Shown here: positions 43,206 through 51,455 of the stretch, piece by piece
Numbering within the stretch: the first letter of the stretch is position 1
Layout of the letters: each line of letters begins with the position of its first letter
Assembly: GCA_028873695.1 (NCBI GenBank)
Contig: JAPPNU010000072.1
Span: forward strand, 11,391 to 75,390
Length of the DNA stretch: 64,000 nt
Direction: 5' to 3'
Origin: Gemmatimonadota bacterium
GTDB lineage: Bacteria; Latescibacterota; UBA2968; GCA-2709665
Position numbers and translations under genes: made by a program
The notes under the pieces: generated by a model
The model's input: only the letters and a program-made list of their open reading frames with translations
Told to the model about the DNA's origin: nothing
Databases searched by the model: none

Positions 43206-43247
43206 GCCTTTTTCCGATCTCCGATTGCTTTTTCGACGTTGCGAAAC

Positions 43248-43263
43248 ATATTATTTATAATAT
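43248..43263 (+). promoter_or_regulatory. AT-rich palindrome with a TATAAT box before the aldo/keto reductase
   Basis: ATATTAT-TT-ATAATAT is a perfect 7-bp inverted repeat and contains TATAAT at 43256-43261, 20 bp before the start codon. The -35 is poor (TTTCGA at 43231, 19-bp spacer). A repressor overlapping the -10 box would fit. Confidence 0.4.
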
Positions 43264-43281
43264 ATCTAATATGGAGTCCTT

Positions 43282-44253
43282 ATGAAATACGGCCGTGTCG
43301 AGGGAATCGACAAACCGGTCTCGCGGCTGGTTCAGGGTACGTTGATGGTCTCCACGGACGATGTCGAGGCGAGCATCGATTTTCTCGACGGGATTCGGGC
43401 GCTGGGATGCAACAGTTTCGATACCGCGCCGGTATACGGTAACGGAAAGGCAGAGCGGGCGCTGGGGGCCTGGATGGACCGGCGCGGTAACCGAAGCGAT
43501 GTGTTCATTCTCAGCAAGGGCGGCCACCCCAACGCGGATCGACACCGCCGGGTGACGGATTTCGACGTCGCCTCCGACCTGTTCGATTCCCTGGCGCGGC
43601 TGAAGACGGATTACATCGACCTCTACCTGCTTCACCGGGACGATCCGGACGTGCCGGTGGGTCCGCTCGTGGAGGCGCTGAACGAGCACATGATCGAAGG
43701 GCGTATCCGCGCCTTCGGCGGGTCAAACTGGACGGTGAATCGTATCCGCGAAGCCAATGTTTACGCGAAGAACCACGCCCTGAAACCGTTCGTGGCCAGC
43801 AGCCCGAATTTCAGCCTGGCCGTTCGCGTAAATGAGGTCTGGGAGGGCTGCCTGAGTATCTCGGGTCCCCGGGGAGCTGAGGAAAGAGCGTGGTACCGGA
43901 AATCGCAGATGCCCGTGTTTTCCTGGTCCAGCCTGGCGCAGGGATTTTTCTCAGGTCTTCTGACGCGTGAGAACATCACCGAACTGGCGAATCAAATGAC
44001 GCAAGGCTGCGCCCGGGTCTATGGACACGAAGAGAACTTCGCCCGGCTGGAACGTGCGACGGAACTTGCCGGCGAGCGTGGAAAGGCCGTGGCGCAAATC
44101 GCGCTGGCATATCTCTTCAACCAGCCGCTGAACGTCTTTACGGTGTCGGGCTGCAGGTCGGTCGAGGAAAGCCGCATGAACCGGGAGGCGATGGAGATCC
44201 GGCTGACGCAGGAGGAACTGGACTGGCTGGATCTGCGGCGCGAGAGCCGGTGA
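43282..44253 (+). CDS. Aldo/keto reductase
   Basis: 323 residues. The catalytic tetrad of the superfamily is visible: Asp47 and Tyr52 in SFDTAPVYGNG, Lys79 in ILSKGG and His118 in LYLLHRDDP. The NADPH region has GGSNWTVNRIREA and, late, VFTVSGCRSVEESRMN. It resembles the YakC/L-glyceraldehyde-3-phosphate reductase branch. GGAG lies 6 bp before the ATG. It is flanked by repeats on both sides and is probably a separate transcript. Confidence 0.92.
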   Translation: MKYGRVEGIDKPVSRLVQGTLMVSTDDVEASIDFLDGIRALGCNSFDTAPVYGNGKAERALGAWMDRRGNRSDVFILSKGGHPNADRHRRVTDFDVASDLFDSLARLKTDYIDLYLLHRDDPDVPVGPLVEALNEHMIEGRIRAFGGSNWTVNRIREANVYAKNHALKPFVASSPNFSLAVRVNEVWEGCLSISGPRGAEERAWYRKSQMPVFSWSSLAQGFFSGLLTRENITELANQMTQGCARVYGHEENFARLERATELAGERGKAVAQIALAYLFNQPLNVFTVSGCRSVEESRMNREAMEIRLTQEELDWLDLRRESR

Positions 44254-44291
44254 CGGATATCCTGCAACCGGAAACCGGTCTGATCGTCTAA

Positions 44292-44314
44292 GAGGTTGTT
44301 TTAAAATTACCGGG
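44292..44314. repeat. Solo end of MITE-like family R1
   Basis: GAGGTTGTTTTAAAATTACC-GGG matches the inner-facing right end of the copy at 22457-22642 in 21 of 23 positions. No partner end is found nearby. It is probably a deletion remnant. Confidence 0.55.
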
Positions 44315-44420
44315 TCGTTTTCGGTACGAAACGCCGGCGGCGAGGTGGCGCATCCCTGTCCGTTTCACCGGGCGATGCCGTGGCGAATCGCATAAATGCG
44401 TCTCTTGCAGCGCTTTGGAC

Positions 44421-44449
44421 TTGACACGAATACCCAATAGGACTAAATA
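44421..44449 (+). promoter_or_regulatory. Candidate sigma-70-like promoter for the REC-GDH/kinase operon
   Basis: A perfect TTGACA at 44421-44426 is followed after 17 bp by TAAATA (44444-44449), a weak -10. The start codon of the fused dehydrogenase is 59 bp downstream. The surroundings are otherwise non-coding. Confidence 0.35.
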
Positions 44450-44507
44450 TTCGATGTACACCTTCGCATCTTGAATCGCGCCAGGTTACGGCGCAGTCGA
44501 TGGGACG

Positions 44508-46157
44508 ATGCCAGGCACAAACCTGAAAACGTTGCTGATCGAGGACAATCCGCTTCACAGCCGCCTGATTCAGGAACTGCTCGCCAAATCGGACGGTCCT
44601 GAATTCGAGGTGGATTCGGCGGGTACCCTCGCCGACGGGCTTAACCGGCTCGCGGCGGACGGTTACGAATTGCTGCTGCTGGACCTGGTACTGCCGGACA
44701 GCGAGGACCTGGAGACCTATCTGCGGGTTCGCGCCGCGTATCCGGACCTGACCGTCGTGATCCTCTCAGGCATGGAGGACATCAAGCTGGCGGCGCGGGC
44801 CGTTGAGGCCGGAGCGCAGGACTATCTGGTAAAATCCAAATTGGACGGCCCGCTTCTGGTGAGGTCGATCCGATACGCCGTGGAACGCAGCCGGGCGCAG
44901 CACGCCGAGTGGGAGTCGCCGATGTTCCGGCTGGCGCAGCAGCAGTTCCTGAAGGCCGCCCACCTGATGGGACTGGACGACAACATCCGGCAGCGGCTGC
45001 TTTTTCCGCAGCGCACCCACGTGGTTACCTTCCCGTTCCGGCGGGACGAGCACAGATACGTGGAGACGGTTGCCGGCTACCGGATTCAACATCTGTTGAC
45101 GATGGGGCCCACGAAGGGCGGCGTCCGCTATCATCACGACGTGAACCTCGGCGAGGTAACCGCCCTGGCCATGTGGATGACCTGGAAGTGCGCCCTGATG
45201 GACCTCCCGTTCGGCGGCGCGAAGGGCGGCGTCCGCATCGATCCAACCGTTCTCTCGCGTAGCGAATTGCAGCGCCTGACGCGCCGGTATACGTCGGAGA
45301 TCATTGACGTTATCGGACCGCAGAAGGACATTCCCGCGCCGGACATGGGCACGGACGAAAACGTCATGGCGTGGATGATGGACACGTACAGCCACCAGAT
45401 GGGTCATACCGTGCCGGCGGTCGTCACCGGGAAGCCGGTGGTGCTTGGCGGCTCTGAAGGACGCCGCGAGGCGACCGGACGGGGACTGGTGTATCTGGTG
45501 GAAGAGGCGGCCAGACACATCGGCATGGACCTGGGTCGCGCGACCGCCGTCGTCCAGGGGTTCGGAAACGTGGGCAGCAGCGCGGCGAGATTCCTCGAGG
45601 CCTGCGGCGTCAGAGTGGTGGGCGTAAGCGACGTGACCACCGGCATCTACAATCCCGATGGACTGAGCGTGGATTCTCTGCTGCGGCACGTGGATGAAAA
45701 CCGCGTATTGGAAGGCTACAAGGGCGGTGACGCCGTGAGCAACCGGGAATTGCTGGAAATCCCCTGCGACGTCCTCGTTCCCGCGGCAATCCAGAATCAG
45801 ATCAACGCCGACAACGCGGAACGGATCTCGTGCAGAATCCTGGCCGAAGGCGCCAATGGACCGACAACCCTGGAAGCGGATGAAATCCTGCAGGAAAAAG
45901 GGGTGTTTGTTCTGCCCGATGTACTCGGTAATGCCGGCGGGGTCACGGTTTCCTATTTCGAGTGGGTCCAGGACACGCAGAATTATATGTGGACGCTTGA
46001 GGAGATCAACGATCGACTCAGGCAGATTCTGCTCAACGGGTTCCAGCGGACCATTCAACGGTCCGAACGCGATGGATTGGATATACGTACGGCGGCGCTG
46101 ATCGAAGGAATACACCGTGTGACGCAGGCGAAACTGATGAGGGGCTTGTTTCCGTAG
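44508..46157 (+). CDS. Response-regulator receiver domain fused to glutamate-type dehydrogenase
   Basis: 549 residues in one unbroken frame. Residues 1-125 are a complete receiver: LLIEDN (Asp13), LLLLDLVLPD (phosphoacceptor Asp59), VILSG (Ser87) and YLVKS (Lys109). From about 137 a full Glu/Leu/Phe/Val dehydrogenase follows. Lys203 (GPTKGG), Lys227 (TWK), Lys239 (GGAKGG) and Asp279 (PAPDMGTD) have the same spacing as Lys89, Lys113, Lys125 and Asp165 of Clostridium symbiosum GDH. Ser482 (GGVTVS) fits its Ser380. The Rossmann motif is GFGNVGSS. Lysine at the GPxK position favours glutamate over leucine or phenylalanine. The expected reaction is oxidative deamination to 2-oxoglutarate and ammonia, or the reverse. 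A hybrid kinase follows 11 bp later. I know of no characterised enzyme of this build; phospho-control is inference. Confidence 0.92.
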   Translation: MPGTNLKTLLIEDNPLHSRLIQELLAKSDGPEFEVDSAGTLADGLNRLAADGYELLLLDLVLPDSEDLETYLRVRAAYPDLTVVILSGMEDIKLAARAVEAGAQDYLVKSKLDGPLLVRSIRYAVERSRAQHAEWESPMFRLAQQQFLKAAHLMGLDDNIRQRLLFPQRTHVVTFPFRRDEHRYVETVAGYRIQHLLTMGPTKGGVRYHHDVNLGEVTALAMWMTWKCALMDLPFGGAKGGVRIDPTVLSRSELQRLTRRYTSEIIDVIGPQKDIPAPDMGTDENVMAWMMDTYSHQMGHTVPAVVTGKPVVLGGSEGRREATGRGLVYLVEEAARHIGMDLGRATAVVQGFGNVGSSAARFLEACGVRVVGVSDVTTGIYNPDGLSVDSLLRHVDENRVLEGYKGGDAVSNRELLEIPCDVLVPAAIQNQINADNAERISCRILAEGANGPTTLEADEILQEKGVFVLPDVLGNAGGVTVSYFEWVQDTQNYMWTLEEINDRLRQILLNGFQRTIQRSERDGLDIRTAALIEGIHRVTQAKLMRGLFP

Positions 46158-46168
46158 GAAGCACTCAA

Positions 46169-49100
46169 ATGGACGATTATGCAGACCCGCGTCTGTTGCG
46201 AATCGCCGCGATAGCCGCGCAGACGGCGAATCTGATCGTCGTCATGCTTTCCCTCCTGGTTCTGTCCGGATGGCTGGTCAGCGCGCCCGTCGCTGAATGG
46301 ATGTCTCTATTGACGGCCGGGTTGTTCGTGCTTGCCGGGGTGTCGCTCTGGATGCTTCGCAGCGGCAGGTCATCCGCGCGCCGGCAGTTCCTGGGAAAGG
46401 CAATCGGCGCGGTCGTCGTGGTCTTCGCAGTTTTGGAACTGATCGGCGCGAGCCCCGAGTTTATCGGTTTCGGCGCGGGCGCCGGGCACATGTTGCGGGA
46501 CGAGGCGTGCAGTTTCGCGCTGATCGGACTGGCGCTGTTTCTCTGGCATTTCCGTATCCGCGGAAACGCCTGGCCGGCGCAGACGTGTCTGTCGGTCGCT
46601 TCCGTCCTGTCCGCGGGCTACGCGATTGGCCACTTCTATCACGCGGTCTCCCCCAGGGAAGTGTCATGGGACGTGCATCTGAGCGTCTATACCACACTGG
46701 CGTTCGGCCTGTTGTGCATCGGCATGTTTCTGTCGCGGCCGGATCTGGAACCCACCACAACCATTGTCAGCACGACGGCCGGCGGGTCGATGGCGCGCCG
46801 GTTGCTGCCGGCCGCGTTTCTGATTCCACTGGCGCTGGGTTGGCTTTGGCCTCACGGCGAAGGAATTCTGGGGTTCGAGTCCGGAATGTCTCTGTTTTCG
46901 CTTGGGATAATCGTAGCGCTCAATTTTCTGATCTGGTGGTACGCCCGGTCGCTCGCATATCTGGACTCCGAACGAAAACGTTCGGAAGAGGCATTGCGGG
47001 AGAGTGAAGCCCGTCTGAAGCTGGCCATGGAGGCCGCCCGCATGGGCAGTTGGGATTCCAATCTGTTGACAGGGGAACTCGTGTGGTCGGATCTGGTGGC
47101 GCCGTTGTTCGGCCTGAAACCGGAGGAATTTGAAGGAACGCGCGAAGCGTTTTACGGATTCGTACATCCCGAAGACCGGGAGATGGTCCGCGGTGCGGTG
47201 CGGCGAACGATCAAGGAAGGCGTGGGTTTCGAAGTGGAGCACAGGGTGGTCTGGCCAGACGGGACGATCCGATGGCTCGGAAACAAAGGGCGCGTTTTTG
47301 GTGACACCGCTGGGCAGAACGTGCATATGATCGGCACCGTCCGGGATATCACGCAGCGCAAGCACGCCGAGATACAACTTCAGGAAAAGAACCGCGAACT
47401 GGAAAAGACCGCGGCCGCGGAACGCCAGGCGAACGAAGCGCTTAAGAAAAGCACCGTTGCCCTGGAGCGCTCGGGGGCGGAACTGCAGACAGCAAAAGAC
47501 GCGGCGGAAAAAGCGAATCGCGCAAAAAGCGAGTTTCTGGCCAATATGAGCCACGAGATCCGCACGCCGATGAACGGCATCATGGGGATGACGGAGTTGC
47601 TGGGCAACACGGACTTGACGCCTCAGCAGCGCGAGTATCTCAAGTTGAGCAGGCAGTCTTCCGAAGCGCTGCTGGCGCTGCTGAACGATATCCTCGACTT
47701 TTCCAAGCTGGAAGTGAACAGGCTGGAACTGGAAGCAATCGGTTTCGACCTCCGGGATACGCTGGGGGATACCGTGCAGACCCTCGCGGTCAAAGCGACG
47801 CAGAAAGGCCTGGAACTGGCGTGCCATATCGCGCCTGACGTTCCTGACCGGCTCGTGGGCGACCCCGGCCGGTTGAGGCAGATCGTAATCAATCTGGTGG
47901 ACAATGCCATCAAGTTCACCGCGAAAGGCGACGTGCTTGTCGACGTGAAAGTGGACGCCCGGGAGGAAGACACCGTCAGTCTGAGGTTTTTTGTGCGAGA
48001 CACGGGCATCGGCATCGCGTCCGAAGATCAACAGTTGATTTTCGACTCGTTCAGCCAGGTCGACTCTTCCACATCCAGAAGGTTCGGCGGCACGGGGCTG
48101 GGTCTGGCGATTTCATCACAACTCGCCGCGATGATGGGCGGACGGATGTGGGTGGAAAGCGAACCGGACCAGGGAAGTACGTTTTTTTTCACCGCGGTCT
48201 TCGAAGCGCAACCCCCGTTGGCGAAGCGGTCGGCGGCCGACCTGCAGACCCTGGTGAGCCTGCGTGCGCTGGTGGTGGACAACAACCGTACAAACCGGTT
48301 CATATTCGAGGAGATGCTCGGCACGTGGGGTATGGATATCGAGGTCGCGGATTCGGGTCCTGCGGCGCTCGAGGCGCTTTCGATGGCCCGCGAAGCGGAT
48401 CGGCCGTTCAACCTGTTTCTGCTGGACGCGGTGATGCCGGATATGGACGGATTCGCGCTGGCGGAACGCCTTCGGGAGAATCCCGCGGCGAAGGATGTGC
48501 CGATACTGATTCTTTCGTCGGCCGGTAGAACGCATGACGCCGTCCGATGTGACGCATTGGGGCTTGCCCGGTGTCTGACAAAACCGGTCAAGCAGTCCGA
48601 CCTGCTCGATGCCGCACTGGAAGCCCTGGACGTGAGTGTTGTCGAAACCGCGGACGTCCCGAGAATACTGGAACCGGTACCGGCCGCCAACCGGCGTCGC
48701 GTCCTGTTGGCCGAGGACGGGCTGGTCAACCGGAAAGTGATAGTGGACCTGCTCGAGCCGCGCGGCCACCGGGTTACGGCCGTAAACAACGGCAAGGAAG
48801 CACTCGCGGCGTTGGAGAACGACACGTTCGATCTGGTCCTCATGGATATTCAGATGCCGGAGATGGACGGGCTGGAGGCAACACGGATAATCAGGGAAGG
48901 CGAACGTTCGACGGGGGAGCATGTTCGAATCGCTGCGATGACCGCCCACGTGATGCAGGGCGACAGGGAACGGTGTCTGGAAGAGGGGATGGACGACTAT
49001 CTCCCCAAACCCATCCGTGCTGGAGATCTCTACGATATTGTGGAGAACGACGTCCCATCGGACAATGCGATGCCGGCGGAACCCGTCGCCGACGGCGGCA

Positions 49101-49441
49101 CGCTGGATTGGCAGGGGGCGCTGGATCAGGTTGGCGGCAACGAGGCGATTCTGGCCGAACTGGCCGGACTCTTCGTTACGGAATACGCAAGGCACCTTGA
49201 GGAAATGAAGCGGGCGATCGGCCGCGGCGACAGCACCCTGCTAAGGCGCGCGGCGCATACGCTGAAGGGCTCGGCGGCCGTGTTTTTCGCCAACTCGACC
49301 GTGGAGGCTGCGCTGCGGCTGGAAAACCTGGCTCGCGAAGAGGATCTGGAGGAGGCGAACGATGCGCTCGCCGCACTTGAACGAGCGGCGGACGAACTCC
49401 TGCCCGTGCTCAAGGAAAAAGCCGCCGCGCTGATTGTTTAG
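46169..49441 (+). CDS. Membrane hybrid histidine kinase: PAS-HisKA-ATPase-REC-REC-HPt
   Basis: 1,090 residues. The first ~275 hold about eight hydrophobic segments forming an unrecognised MASE-like sensor domain (AAQTANLIVVMLSLLVLSGW, ending LNFLIWWYARSLAYL). A PAS domain (288-400) has WPDGTIRWLGNKG; then a coiled coil; HisKA with His462 in NMSHEIRTPMNG; and an ATPase with NLVDNAIKF, DTGIGI and GGTGLGL. Receiver 1 has Asp753 (LLDAVMPDMDG), receiver 2 Asp893 (LMDIQMPEMDG), and the HPt has His1030 (AAHTLKGSAA). Every phosphotransfer residue is present. It is almost certainly co-transcribed with the REC-GDH fusion, the obvious candidate final acceptor. The signal is unknown. Confidence 0.93.
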   Translation: MDDYADPRLLRIAAIAAQTANLIVVMLSLLVLSGWLVSAPVAEWMSLLTAGLFVLAGVSLWMLRSGRSSARRQFLGKAIGAVVVVFAVLELIGASPEFIGFGAGAGHMLRDEACSFALIGLALFLWHFRIRGNAWPAQTCLSVASVLSAGYAIGHFYHAVSPREVSWDVHLSVYTTLAFGLLCIGMFLSRPDLEPTTTIVSTTAGGSMARRLLPAAFLIPLALGWLWPHGEGILGFESGMSLFSLGIIVALNFLIWWYARSLAYLDSERKRSEEALRESEARLKLAMEAARMGSWDSNLLTGELVWSDLVAPLFGLKPEEFEGTREAFYGFVHPEDREMVRGAVRRTIKEGVGFEVEHRVVWPDGTIRWLGNKGRVFGDTAGQNVHMIGTVRDITQRKHAEIQLQEKNRELEKTAAAERQANEALKKSTVALERSGAELQTAKDAAEKANRAKSEFLANMSHEIRTPMNGIMGMTELLGNTDLTPQQREYLKLSRQSSEALLALLNDILDFSKLEVNRLELEAIGFDLRDTLGDTVQTLAVKATQKGLELACHIAPDVPDRLVGDPGRLRQIVINLVDNAIKFTAKGDVLVDVKVDAREEDTVSLRFFVRDTGIGIASEDQQLIFDSFSQVDSSTSRRFGGTGLGLAISSQLAAMMGGRMWVESEPDQGSTFFFTAVFEAQPPLAKRSAADLQTLVSLRALVVDNNRTNRFIFEEMLGTWGMDIEVADSGPAALEALSMAREADRPFNLFLLDAVMPDMDGFALAERLRENPAAKDVPILILSSAGRTHDAVRCDALGLARCLTKPVKQSDLLDAALEALDVSVVETADVPRILEPVPAANRRRVLLAEDGLVNRKVIVDLLEPRGHRVTAVNNGKEALAALENDTFDLVLMDIQMPEMDGLEATRIIREGERSTGEHVRIAAMTAHVMQGDRERCLEEGMDDYLPKPIRAGDLYDIVENDVPSDNAMPAEPVADGGTLDWQGALDQVGGNEAILAELAGLFVTEYARHLEEMKRAIGRGDSTLLRRAAHTLKGSAAVFFANSTVEAALRLENLAREEDLEEANDALAALERAADELLPVLKEKAAALIV

Positions 49442-49682
49442 AAGATTGACACGCTGTCCAGTCGTCAAGCACGTAGTTCACCACTGTCATCCAGAGGAGG
49501 CCTGCGTGCGACGTCGGCGAATCACGTCCGTTACATGTGAGAACAGACTGCCATGCAGCGCAGGCCGACGAAGGATCTACTGCAGCATGGGATCATCCCC
49601 GTGCGGTTTGCACGTCTCAACGCCTGAGAGGCAGCACGTCCGCCCCCAGCACGTGACTGAAGCGGCGAAACAGGAACAAAAG

Positions 49683-49928
49683 ATGTCAGTGGAATATCGA
49701 CTTCGTCTTCAAATCAGACGAGTAGAAAACGGTCAATACCTCGCTACATCCGAAGATTTCGACGGACTTGTGGCACAGGGGCGAACAGTGGCTGAGACGG
49801 TTGAAATCGCTCAAGATGTTGCCAGGAAGCTTGTCGAATCCTGCAGGGAACATGGCGACCCGCTGCCGGATGGTTTGCATGAGATAAACATGGACATCGT
49901 GGAATTGGATATTCCCGTAGGTGTTTGA
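49683..49928 (+). CDS. hicB: HicB-type antitoxin
   Basis: 81 residues from ATG 49683, the usual size of short HicB/UPF0150 proteins. The partial RNase H-like fold is seen in YLATSEDFDGLVAQGRTVAE and ARKLVESCREHGDPLPDGL. HicB neutralises the HicA mRNA interferase and represses the operon. The stop codon overlaps the start of hicA (TGATG). The 241 bp upstream, back to the kinase gene, holds no recognisable gene. Confidence 0.85.
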   Translation: MSVEYRLRLQIRRVENGQYLATSEDFDGLVAQGRTVAETVEIAQDVARKLVESCREHGDPLPDGLHEINMDIVELDIPVGV

Positions 49929-50152
49929 TGGGCCGGCTCGCGGGTTTCACTTATAGACAGATAATCCGAAGATTAAGGCGGTTGGGATTCACGTTTGACC
50001 GGCACGCACGAGGCAGTCATGAGATTTGGAGGAACCCCGTCACTCGACGTCGAACGACGATTCCCAATCACTCTGGAGACCTGCCGGAGGGTACCGTAAC
50101 TGCCATTCTGAAACAAGCCGGAGTCACGGTGGAAGACTTCCTTCGAGCGTAA
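49928..50152 (+). CDS. hicA: HicA-type mRNA interferase toxin
   Basis: 74 residues starting at the ATG that overlaps the hicB stop. The dsRBD-like fold has QIIRRLRRLGFTFDRHARGS followed by HEIWRN, with catalytic His31, then TTIPNHSGDLPEGTV and ILKQAGVTVEDFL. HicA cleaves mRNA. Both partners look intact. A rho-independent terminator follows 32 bp later, so the pair is one self-contained module. Confidence 0.9.
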   Translation: MGRLAGFTYRQIIRRLRRLGFTFDRHARGSHEIWRNPVTRRRTTIPNHSGDLPEGTVTAILKQAGVTVEDFLRA

Positions 50153-50183
50153 GACTCCGTTAGTCGAATTCAAAATAAGATGA

Positions 50184-50206
50184 TGCCCCCGTCGGGGGCA
50201 TTTCTT
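50184..50206 (+). terminator. Rho-independent terminator of hicBA
   Basis: TGCCCCC-GTC-GGGGGCA is a 7-bp perfect stem with a 3-nt loop, followed by TTTCTT. It lies 32 bp after the hicA stop. Confidence 0.8.
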
Positions 50207-50404
50207 GTATATTGGTAGTGCGTCCAACTCAACGTTAACGTTCCGGTACTTTCGCCTCATCCTCAGAGCTGGCGCGCGTCGCGGCGACGTTTGCGCGATA
50301 CCGCAGTTTGGCACGAGCGGAAGAAGCACATAGGCCGTTGAAAGACAGAATGCTCTCACGGCAGTTGACTCGGTCTGACGAGAGCAGTCTAAAGGAGGAA
50401 CCGG

Positions 50405-50596
50405 ATGAGGAGCTTCAGAGGTCATCTGAACGAGAAGCGCAAAGATGAGCGATTCAGGCGACTGTATGACGAGGAGCGACACCTTACCAGGTTGTCGTTG
50501 ATTCGGCCTTCCGAAGCGGCTCCAACCGCTTCAACACGCGACGACAGGCCCAAGGATGACAGACACAATCCAAAGGAATCTTCGAAACAACTGTAA
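50405..50596 (+). pseudogene. Truncated XRE antitoxin-like gene (N-terminus only)
   Basis: A strong AAGGAGGAACCGG ribosome site precedes ATG 50405. The first ~30 residues, FRGHLNEKRKDERFRRLYDE, match the N-terminal helix typical of XRE antitoxins (pattern HLxEKLKDxEFRxxYDEE). The helix-turn-helix that should follow is absent; instead a polar tail (PSEAAPTASTRDDRPKDD) leads to the stop. No toxin gene is adjacent. The 252 bp upstream holds only the terminator and a palindrome AACGTTAACGTT at 50231. Either a decayed antitoxin or a small expressed leftover. Confidence 0.55.
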
Positions 50597-50601
50597 AAGG
50601 A

Positions 50602-50836
50602 CACACCTGTCCTAAATCGTCTTTTCCAACCGCTATCAAGGCATAATCCACGAATATCCGGAGCGAGGGCATCCTGCCCTCGAACTTCGCGTCACCTATC
50701 CCAATTCGCGTCGAGGGACTGACGCTTCCATTCAATCCGACACCGGTTCGTGGAAAACACTGTGTCCGACGAGTTACCCGACGTCGAGGGCAGGATGCCC
50801 TCGCTCCCGGGGACGCGAACCACACCGGCCCCAAAT
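50602..50836. repeat. Dispersed repeat, family R2, long copy
   Basis: The left part, CACACCTGTCCTAAATCGTC onwards, carries CGAGGGCATCCTGCCCTCG. The right part carries the inverted form CGAGGGCAGGATGCCCTCG and ends CACACCGGCCCCAAA. The two palindromes face each other about 120 bp apart. The copy at 7099-7210 keeps the outer parts and lacks the middle. The rest of the gap to 50983 shows nothing recognisable. Confidence 0.6.
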
Positions 50837-50983
50837 TTGTTCCAGTCTTGGACAGCCGTGGCCCAAAGAAGGAAAACTGCATTGGCACTACGAAACGACT
50901 TTCAAGAAAAACAGGTATTTACCCAGCTTAGATCGTCTTTTCCAAGCTATCCTGGATAGCAGTGGCAAAAGGAGAGTTACCAA

Positions 50984-51430
50984 ATGAATCTGTGCTTCAG
51001 ACGCAGTTTTCTTGTCATCCTGGTGGCCCTGGCCTGGGCGGTTGTATGGTCGCCGGTTGGCGTGCTGACAGGGATCATCCTGGATCCGGGCGGTTCCATG
51101 GATGAAATGTGGGTCGCGATCGGTGCGTATCCCGGCTTCCTTTGCGGTGCGGTCTTTTCCGCGGTAATCGGGATTGCGGAGGGTCGTCGCGGGCTCGACG
51201 CGTTGAAGCTGTCGCGAGTCGCCGGATGGGGCGCCGTGAGCGGTTTGCTGGTAGGCGTGCTTCCGTTTGTCCTCGGAACGGTGAATCCCGTCCTGCCGCT
51301 CTGGTTGTGGGGTGTCCTGACCGCCGGCGCCGTGACGTTACTGAGTTCGGCTTCGGCCGTTGGAACCGCGTTAATTGCCAGGATGGCGAAGAAGCGAGCA
51401 TTGCACGGAGCAAGTGGAGACGCGGCGTAG
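50984..51430 (+). CDS. Small multi-pass membrane protein
   Basis: 148 residues with about four hydrophobic segments (FLVILVALAWAVVWSPVGVL, FLCGAVFSAVIGIA, WGAVSGLLVGVLPFVLG, LWLWGVLTAGAVTLLSSASA). A glycine-rich turn follows the first. AAGGAG is 8 bp before the ATG. It resembles conserved hypothetical membrane proteins of environmental genomes; I do not recognise a function. It stands alone in the accessory region. Confidence 0.7.
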   Translation: MNLCFRRSFLVILVALAWAVVWSPVGVLTGIILDPGGSMDEMWVAIGAYPGFLCGAVFSAVIGIAEGRRGLDALKLSRVAGWGAVSGLLVGVLPFVLGTVNPVLPLWLWGVLTAGAVTLLSSASAVGTALIARMAKKRALHGASGDAA

Positions 51431-51455
51431 ATTGGGAGAGATGGAGGAGGAACCC

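Noticed and set aside
44766..46115. 449-codon minus-strand open frame opposite the REC-GDH gene
   Set aside because: The plus strand encodes all GDH catalytic residues at exact spacing; the antisense translation has no recognisable family.
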